From Bacteroidales bacterium (GTDB lineage: Bacteria > Bacteroidota > Bacteroidia > Bacteroidales > VadinHA17): a stretch of DNA of 12,441 nucleotides. The stretch lies in NCBI GenBank assembly GCA_003155705.1, contig PMEC01000251.1, positions 11,607 to 24,047 on the forward strand. Direction: 5' to 3'. Under the pieces are notes generated by a model that did no database searches, was not told the origin of the DNA, and saw only the letters and a program-made list of their open reading frames with translations. Of the stretch, positions 8,619 to 12,441 are shown one piece after another (the stretch's first letter is position 1; each line of letters begins with the position of its first letter). The translations under genes were made by a program, and so were the position numbers.

Positions 8619-10642
8619 ATATCTGTAACCTTCTTTATGGATTCCTTTTTAAACACTATTGCTGTTCTAGCCGGCAAATACAGATAAAGTAAAAAAGGTA
8701 CACCTAATGTGCGTTTTTCTGTCTTTCTGACGGACCTGTAAACGACAGATCTGTCTATCCTGTTAAATCCTCCGAACTTCGGATCATCAGAATCGAGGAG
8801 GATTCTGAACTTCCCGGTCAAAGAAATACCATAATCCGTATAAGAGTTTGTGGGATGGAAATTAAAAACAAAAAGGTATTCCCCCCGGGTAAATATTATT
8901 ACTTTATCAAAATTGTTTTCAATAATCCTGTTTATATATTTATGTTCAAGGAGTTTGTTATTGTGGTTTATCCGGAGCATCTCTTTGTCAAAAGCAGAAA
9001 GAAAATGATACTTCAGATCCTCGTTTTTTGAAAGCTGCCATTGTCTTCTGGCATATTTGTAGCTCCAGTTATTTCCTTCCCTCGGAAAATCGATCCATTC
9101 AGGATGTCCGAATTCATTCCCCATGAAATTCAAATAACCACCTCCTGCGGTAGCAAACGTTATTAGTCTGATCATTTTATGCAGGGCCATGCCTCTGTCA
9201 ATGACCAGGTTGTGATAATCCTTGGTCATCCCTGTATACATGTCTGCATCTATCATTCTGAATATAAGTGTTTTATCTCCAACAAGCGCCTGGTCGTGAG
9301 ATTCACAGTAAGAGATGATTTTTTCCTCGGGGCGGTGCTGTGTAAGCTCATGCATGAGGGTCCCCATATCCCAGGCCTCATCAAAAGTATCTTTTACCAG
9401 TTTGATCCATAAATCGGGGACCCCCATCGACAGCCGGTAATCAAATCCATATCCTTTCTGCCCTGTGGGTGCAGAAATACCCGGCATCCCGCTCATTTCC
9501 TCAGCAATGGTAATTGCTCCCGGACTAAAAGAATGGATTAATTTATTAGCCAGGTAAAGATATACGAGTGCGTCTTCATCCTGCCCTCCATTGAAATAAT
9601 CTTCATAAGAGACAAAATTCTTCTCAAGGCCATGATCATAATAGATCATACTGGTTATACCATCAAACCTGAAACCGTCAAATTTATACTCTTCGAGCCA
9701 ATACCGGCAGTTGGAAAGAAGGAAATGAAGAACATTATTTTTCCCGTAATTAAAACATAATGAATCCCATGCCCTGTGGTTTCTTCTTTCACCGGTGTGA
9801 AAATATTGATCCATGGAACCATCAAATAATCCAAGCCCTTCATTGCTGTTCTTTACCGAATGGGAATGCACCAGGTCCATAATTACCCTGATACCAAATC
9901 CATGAGCACTATCGATAAGTTCTTTAAGATCATCAGGAGAGCCAAATCTTGAGGAAGCAGCGAAGAAATTTGAAACATGATATCCGAATGAACCATAGAA
10001 CGGATGTTCCTGTATGGCCATGAGCTGCAATGTGTTATAGCCAGAAGAAGAAATAACTGGCAGAATATTATGGGTAAATTCACAATATGTACCGATTTTC
10101 TCTGCTTCAGTAGCCATTCCAATGTGCGCTTCATAAATTACCGGAGATATGTCCTTTACCCTGACATTCGCAGATTTCCATTTATAAGGAGATTCTGGCG
10201 CCCATACCTGCGCTGAGAATATTTTCGTTTTGTCATCCTGAATTACTCTGTCTGCATAAGATGGAATACGTTCACCATTTCCCCCATCCCAGTGAACCGA
10301 TAATTTGAAAAGATCACCGTGTTTCAAAGCCTCTTCTGACAGGATAATTTCCCAGTCGCCATAAGTATTTATTTTCTTCAGCTTATAATTGTCCTTTTCA
10401 GTCCATCCCGTGAAAGTTCCTGTAAGAAAAATCGATGTTGCATTCGGAGCCCATTCCCTGAAAACCCACTTATTATCTGTTCTATGTAATCCGTAGTAGT
10501 GATGGCCACAGGCAAAATCGCTGAGAGTAATATTTCCTGTAAGCTCTTTTTCTTTAGCTAAGCATTTTTCTATACGGTTCTCAATAACACCGATAAATGG
10601 ATTTAACCATGGATCAGAAGTGTAGAACTTCCCGGAACTCAT
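8615..10642 (-). CDS. glgB: 1,4-alpha-glucan branching enzyme (GH13_8)
   Basis: A 675-residue branching enzyme that cuts an alpha-1,4 chain and rejoins it through an alpha-1,6 bond in glycogen. A CBM48-type N-terminal module (about 60-155) begins with REWAPNATSIFLTGTFTGW (Trp64). The GH13 barrel follows, with region I DLVHSHS, region II GFRFDGITSM (nucleophile Asp327), region III IAEEMSGMP (acid/base Glu381) and region IV ESHDQALVG (Asp450). Spacing between these residues (54 and 123) is close to that of the human enzyme, and the phrases KFDGFRFDG and ESHDQALVGDKT are typical of the eukaryotic-type subfamily GH13_8 rather than the enterobacterial GlgB subfamily (GH13_9). A C-terminal beta domain occupies about 575-675. 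It is transcribed toward the synthase-phosphorylase gene and its stop overlaps that gene's stop by 4 nt. The ATG at 10642 is the natural start. The symbol is given by function; a subfamily-specific name could be preferred. Confidence 0.94.
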   Translation of the reverse strand: MSSGKFYTSDPWLNPFIGVIENRIEKCLAKEKELTGNITLSDFACGHHYYGLHRTDNKWVFREWAPNATSIFLTGTFTGWTEKDNYKLKKINTYGDWEIILSEEALKHGDLFKLSVHWDGGNGERIPSYADRVIQDDKTKIFSAQVWAPESPYKWKSANVRVKDISPVIYEAHIGMATEAEKIGTYCEFTHNILPVISSSGYNTLQLMAIQEHPFYGSFGYHVSNFFAASSRFGSPDDLKELIDSAHGFGIRVIMDLVHSHSVKNSNEGLGLFDGSMDQYFHTGERRNHRAWDSLCFNYGKNNVLHFLLSNCRYWLEEYKFDGFRFDGITSMIYYDHGLEKNFVSYEDYFNGGQDEDALVYLYLANKLIHSFSPGAITIAEEMSGMPGISAPTGQKGYGFDYRLSMGVPDLWIKLVKDTFDEAWDMGTLMHELTQHRPEEKIISYCESHDQALVGDKTLIFRMIDADMYTGMTKDYHNLVIDRGMALHKMIRLITFATAGGGYLNFMGNEFGHPEWIDFPREGNNWSYKYARRQWQLSKNEDLKYHFLSAFDKEMLRINHNNKLLEHKYINRIIENNFDKVIIFTRGEYLFVFNFHPTNSYTDYGISLTGKFRILLDSDDPKFGGFNRIDRSVVYRSVRKTEKRTLGVPFLLYLYLPARTAIVFKKESIKKVTDI
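8771..8808. repeat. Pair of adjacent small inverted repeats beyond the convergent stops
   Basis: TCCGAA-c-TTCGGA (8771-8783) is followed at once by TCAGAATC-N6-GATTCTGA (8787-8808). Both lie inside the branching enzyme coding region, about 150 nt past the stop of the synthase-phosphorylase gene. No T-rich run follows on the plus strand, so if they help end the plus-strand transcript it would not be as a canonical intrinsic terminator. Confidence 0.35.
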
Positions 10643-10666
10643 AATTCTATTATTAATATCGTTTCA

Positions 10667-10674
10667 TAAATATA
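10667..10674 (-). promoter_or_regulatory. Possible -7 promoter element of the branching enzyme gene
   Basis: Read on the minus strand, TATATTTA matches the Bacteroidota -7 consensus TAnnTTTG at all positions but the last. It ends 25 nt before the ATG, leaving room for a leader of about 15-20 nt. No clear -33 TTTG partner was found, so this is only a candidate. Confidence 0.25.
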
Positions 10675-10726
10675 TGAAAAAAAGTCAGAGTGTTACATAA
10701 AATTCCTATATAAAGCTTATAGAATT

Positions 10727-10743
10727 CGGTGCCATATTCACCG
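10727..10743. repeat. Short inverted repeat CGGTG-N7-CACCG
   Basis: Two 5-nt complementary arms with a 7-nt spacer sit just upstream of the ribF -7 element, where a -33 element or an operator would be expected. Arms of 5 nt arise easily by chance, so a regulatory role is only a suggestion. Confidence 0.2.
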
Positions 10744-10750
10744 GCTTTTA

Positions 10751-10758
10751 TAATTTTG
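10751..10758 (+). promoter_or_regulatory. Predicted -7 promoter element of ribF
   Basis: TAATTTTG is an exact match to the Bacteroidota primary-sigma -7 consensus TAnnTTTG. Transcription would begin near 10763, giving a leader of about 14 nt to the ATG at 10777. A transcript starting there could not encode the longer GTG-initiated frame from 10729. No convincing -33 TTTG is visible at the usual distance. Confidence 0.6.
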
Positions 10759-10776
10759 TCATCATATTTAAGAATC

Positions 10777-11709
10777 ATGATCATCCACGAGGGATATGAA
10801 AATCTGAATTTATTAAATCCGGTGGTAACACTGGGAATTTTTGATGGTGTTCATCGCGGACATAAGGCTCTTATTACCAGTTTGGTAAATATGGCTAAAA
10901 GTACAAACAACGAGTCTGTAATAATTACTTTCTTTCCGCATCCGCGTCTTGTACTTTCTCAGGACCCAACCACCCTGACTTTTCTCTCAAGCCTTGAAGA
11001 GAAGATATCTTTACTCGAAAAAGAAGGAGTTGACCATCTTATCATTATTCCATTCGATCATGAACTAAGTAATAAGGAAGCGTGCGAGTTTATTGAAGAG
11101 ATACTTGTGAAAAAAGTCGGAACAAAATATCTGATTGCCGGTTTTAATCATCATTTTGGCAGAAGGAGGGATGGTGATTTTGAAACAATCAGGCGTTGTG
11201 CAGAGTCATTTGGTATTGTTGTTGAACAGGTAAAAGCACTTGATACGGATAAAGGTAGTGTAAGTTCATCTTTAATCCGTGAGGCATTGTTGAGGGGAGA
11301 TCTGGATGAAGCAAACAGTCTGCTTGGTTATGATTATTTTCTGAATGGAACAATTGTTGAAGGAAGGCATCTGGGGAAAGAAATTGGATATCCTACTGCC
11401 AATATAGTTTCCGATTATAGGCACAAACTTATACCAAAAGACGGAGTCTATGCAGTTGATGTTTTTTTTGAGGGATCCAAATATCATGGAATGTTGAGCA
11501 TCGGATCGAATCCAACCGTAAATAATGATCCGCGGAAAAAAACAATAGAAGTAAATATCTTCGGGTTTGAAAGGGATATATATAATTCAAAAATTTGTGT
11601 TGTGTTCAGACACAGACTCAGAGACGAAATTAAATTTGACAATATTACTCTTCTTGCTGAGCAGCTTGCAATTGATAAAAAGATGGCTCTGCGGTTCCTG
11701 AAAAAATAA
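10777..11709 (+). CDS. ribF: Bifunctional riboflavin kinase / FAD synthetase
   Basis: RibF phosphorylates riboflavin to FMN and then adenylylates FMN to FAD in the cytoplasm. The N-terminal FMN adenylyltransferase domain (about 1-180) shows the nucleotidyltransferase motif GIFDGVHRGH (20-29) and SSSLIR (163-168), the family's equivalent of an ISSTxIR signature. The C-terminal flavokinase domain (about 185-310) shows GRHLGKEIGYPTANI (196-210), IGSNPTV, and IEVNIFGFERDIY with Glu258 as the likely catalytic base. I chose the ATG at 10777 (310 residues, the family's usual length, N-terminus MIIHEGYENL). The frame extends upstream to a GTG at 10729, but those 16 extra residues look unlike the family and span the predicted promoter at 10751-10758. 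The gene is monocistronic or leads into ahcY, which has its own predicted promoter 43 nt downstream. It bears no evident functional link to the glycogen genes. Confidence 0.95.
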   Translation: MIIHEGYENLNLLNPVVTLGIFDGVHRGHKALITSLVNMAKSTNNESVIITFFPHPRLVLSQDPTTLTFLSSLEEKISLLEKEGVDHLIIIPFDHELSNKEACEFIEEILVKKVGTKYLIAGFNHHFGRRRDGDFETIRRCAESFGIVVEQVKALDTDKGSVSSSLIREALLRGDLDEANSLLGYDYFLNGTIVEGRHLGKEIGYPTANIVSDYRHKLIPKDGVYAVDVFFEGSKYHGMLSIGSNPTVNNDPRKKTIEVNIFGFERDIYNSKICVVFRHRLRDEIKFDNITLLAEQLAIDKKMALRFLKK

Positions 11710-11723
11710 ATCACTTTTTTTGC

Positions 11724-11731
11724 TATCTTTG
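11724..11731 (+). promoter_or_regulatory. Predicted -7 promoter element of ahcY
   Basis: TATCTTTG in the 43-nt gap after ribF is an exact match to the Bacteroidota consensus TAnnTTTG. It lies 21 nt before the ahcY ATG, implying a leader of roughly 15 nt. A T-run (11714-11721) lies just upstream. No clear -33 element was found. This suggests ahcY can be transcribed independently of ribF. Confidence 0.6.
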
Positions 11732-11752
11732 TATCCCTAAAACAGATAAATT

Positions 11753-12441
11753 ATGAATCAACTTCTAGCAACAATGAAGTATAAAGTTAGAGATATCTCC
11801 CTGGCCGATTTTGGCAGAAAAGAGATAGAAATTGCCGAAAAAGAGATGCCGGGATTACTGGCAATCAGGAATAAATATTCTTCTCAGAAACCTCTAAAGG
11901 GAGCAAGAATAACAGGATCGCTTCATATGACGATCCAGACTGCCGTTCTTATTGAGACACTTTCAGAACTTGGTGCTGATGTCCGCTGGGCAAGCTGTAA
12001 TATATTTTCAACGCAGGATCATGCTGCGGCCGCTATTGCCGCCAGTGGAATTCCTGTTTTTGCGTGGAAAGGTGAGACTCTTGAGGAGTACTGGTGGTGT
12101 ACAGCCCAGGCTCTTGCATTCCCCGAAGGAAAAGGACCAAACCTTATTGTTGATGATGGCGGAGATGCTTCACTGATGGTTCATCTGGGTTTTAAAGCAG
12201 AAAAGGATCCTTCCATACTTGATAAAAAACCTGCAAACAGGGAGGAAGGTATTATATTATCCGCTTTAAAAGAGATACTTGCAGAAGACCCCGAAAGATG
12301 GCACAGAACTGTAGGCGAGTTAAAAGGGATATCAGAAGAAACTACTACCGGAGTGCACAGGCTCTACCAGATGATGGAAAATGGTGAACTTCTTGTTCCT
12401 GCAATTAATGTAAACGATTCAGTTACCAAATCAAAATTCGA
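11753..12441 (+). CDS. ahcY: Adenosylhomocysteinase (S-adenosyl-L-homocysteine hydrolase), 3'-partial
   Basis: AhcY reversibly hydrolyses S-adenosylhomocysteine to adenosine and homocysteine, clearing the inhibitory product of methyltransferases; it is an NAD-dependent cytoplasmic enzyme. 229 complete codons are visible and the frame runs off the window end. Recognisable blocks are [20 protein letters not shown] near the N-terminus, [39 protein letters not shown] (Asp134/Asp135), [13 protein letters not shown] (Glu195/Glu196) and [11 protein letters not shown] (Lys226, aligned by motif with human Lys186). Between DDGGD and HRTVGELKG there is an extra stretch ([12 protein letters not shown] to ILAEDPERW) of the kind seen in bacterial and plant enzymes but absent in mammals. 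The NAD-binding and C-terminal parts lie outside the window. The ATG at 11753 is chosen because it sits just after the predicted promoter; an in-frame ATG at 11774 would still keep the conserved block. Confidence 0.95.
   Translation, partial: MNQLLATMKYKVRDISLADFGRKEIEIAEKEMPGLLAIRNKYSSQKPLKGARITGSLHMTIQTAVLIETLSELGADVRWASCNIFSTQDHAAAAIAASGIPVFAWKGETLEEYWWCTAQALAFPEGKGPNLIVDDGGDASLMVHLGFKAEKDPSILDKKPANREEGIILSALKEILAEDPERWHRTVGELKGISEETTTGVHRLYQMMENGELLVPAINVNDSVTKSKF

Larger units (their letters stand above)
10643..10776. other. Divergent intergenic region between branching enzyme and ribF
   Basis: This AT-rich 134-nt spacer must hold the start signals of both flanking genes. It contains one exact Bacteroidota-type -7 element facing ribF (10751-10758), a near match facing the branching enzyme (10667-10674), and a short inverted repeat CGGTG-N7-CACCG (10727-10743) just upstream of the ribF -7 element. 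I see no riboswitch-sized structure and no coding frame that I trust. Confidence 0.7.

Noticed and set aside
9787..9802. Hairpin-like TTTCAC-CGGT-GTGAAA in the branching enzyme gene
   Set aside because: Only 6-bp arms inside a conserved coding segment; no evidence of function.
11710..11722. T-rich run after ribF as an intrinsic terminator
   Set aside because: No inverted repeat precedes the T-run; the segment more likely belongs to the ahcY promoter.
11952..12176. 74-codon plus-strand open frame near the window end
   Set aside because: It is an out-of-frame shadow of ahcY, which is read in another frame with clear family motifs.

Overview
The window is a compact glycogen (alpha-1,4/1,6-glucan) metabolism locus followed by two housekeeping genes. 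The organism is most likely a member of the Bacteroidota. The reasons are the AT-rich composition, the near absence of usable Shine-Dalgarno sequences, two exact matches to the Bacteroidota -7 promoter element TAnnTTTG directly before ribF and ahcY, and the gene content (GH133 debranching enzyme, GT4 and GH57 in a row; a glycogen synthase-phosphorylase fusion). No mobile elements, RNA genes or CRISPR arrays were seen, and no intergenic stretch exceeds about 135 bases.

Layout: (1) 1-4356, plus strand, three tightly packed genes with gaps of 12 and 3 nt: the C-terminal part of an amylo-alpha-1,6-glucosidase (5' end outside the window), a GT4-type glycogen-synthase-like glycosyltransferase, and a GH57 alpha-amylase family enzyme with an unusual lysine-rich tail. 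(2) 4395-8618, plus strand, 38 nt downstream: a 1407-residue protein fusing a eukaryotic-type (GT3) glycogen synthase to a GT35 alpha-glucan phosphorylase. (3) 8615-10642, minus strand: a GH13_8 glycogen branching enzyme, convergent with the fusion gene and overlapping its stop codon by 4 nt. (4) 10643-10776: divergent promoter region. (5) 10777-11709, plus strand: ribF, bifunctional riboflavin kinase/FAD synthetase. (6) 11753 to the window end: 5' half of ahcY (adenosylhomocysteinase).

Together the first five genes could build and dismantle an intracellular glycogen. The GT3 domain (and perhaps the GT4 enzyme) elongates chains, the GH13_8 enzyme branches them, the GT35 domain releases glucose-1-phosphate from chain ends, the GH133 enzyme removes alpha-1,6 stubs, and the GH57 enzyme cleaves or rearranges alpha-1,4 linkages. 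No glucose-1-phosphate nucleotidyltransferase is present in the window, so the sugar donor (UDP- or ADP-glucose) is not settled here. RibF and AhcY appear unrelated to glycogen.

The points most worth a second look are the fusion of two opposing activities in one polypeptide, the histone-H1-like tail of the GH57 protein, the presence of two synthase-like enzymes, a 12-bp perfect inverted repeat inside the phosphorylase coding region, and the overlapping convergent stops. I did not find a wholly new system; this reads as a known Bacteroidota-style glycogen locus with a few uncommon traits.
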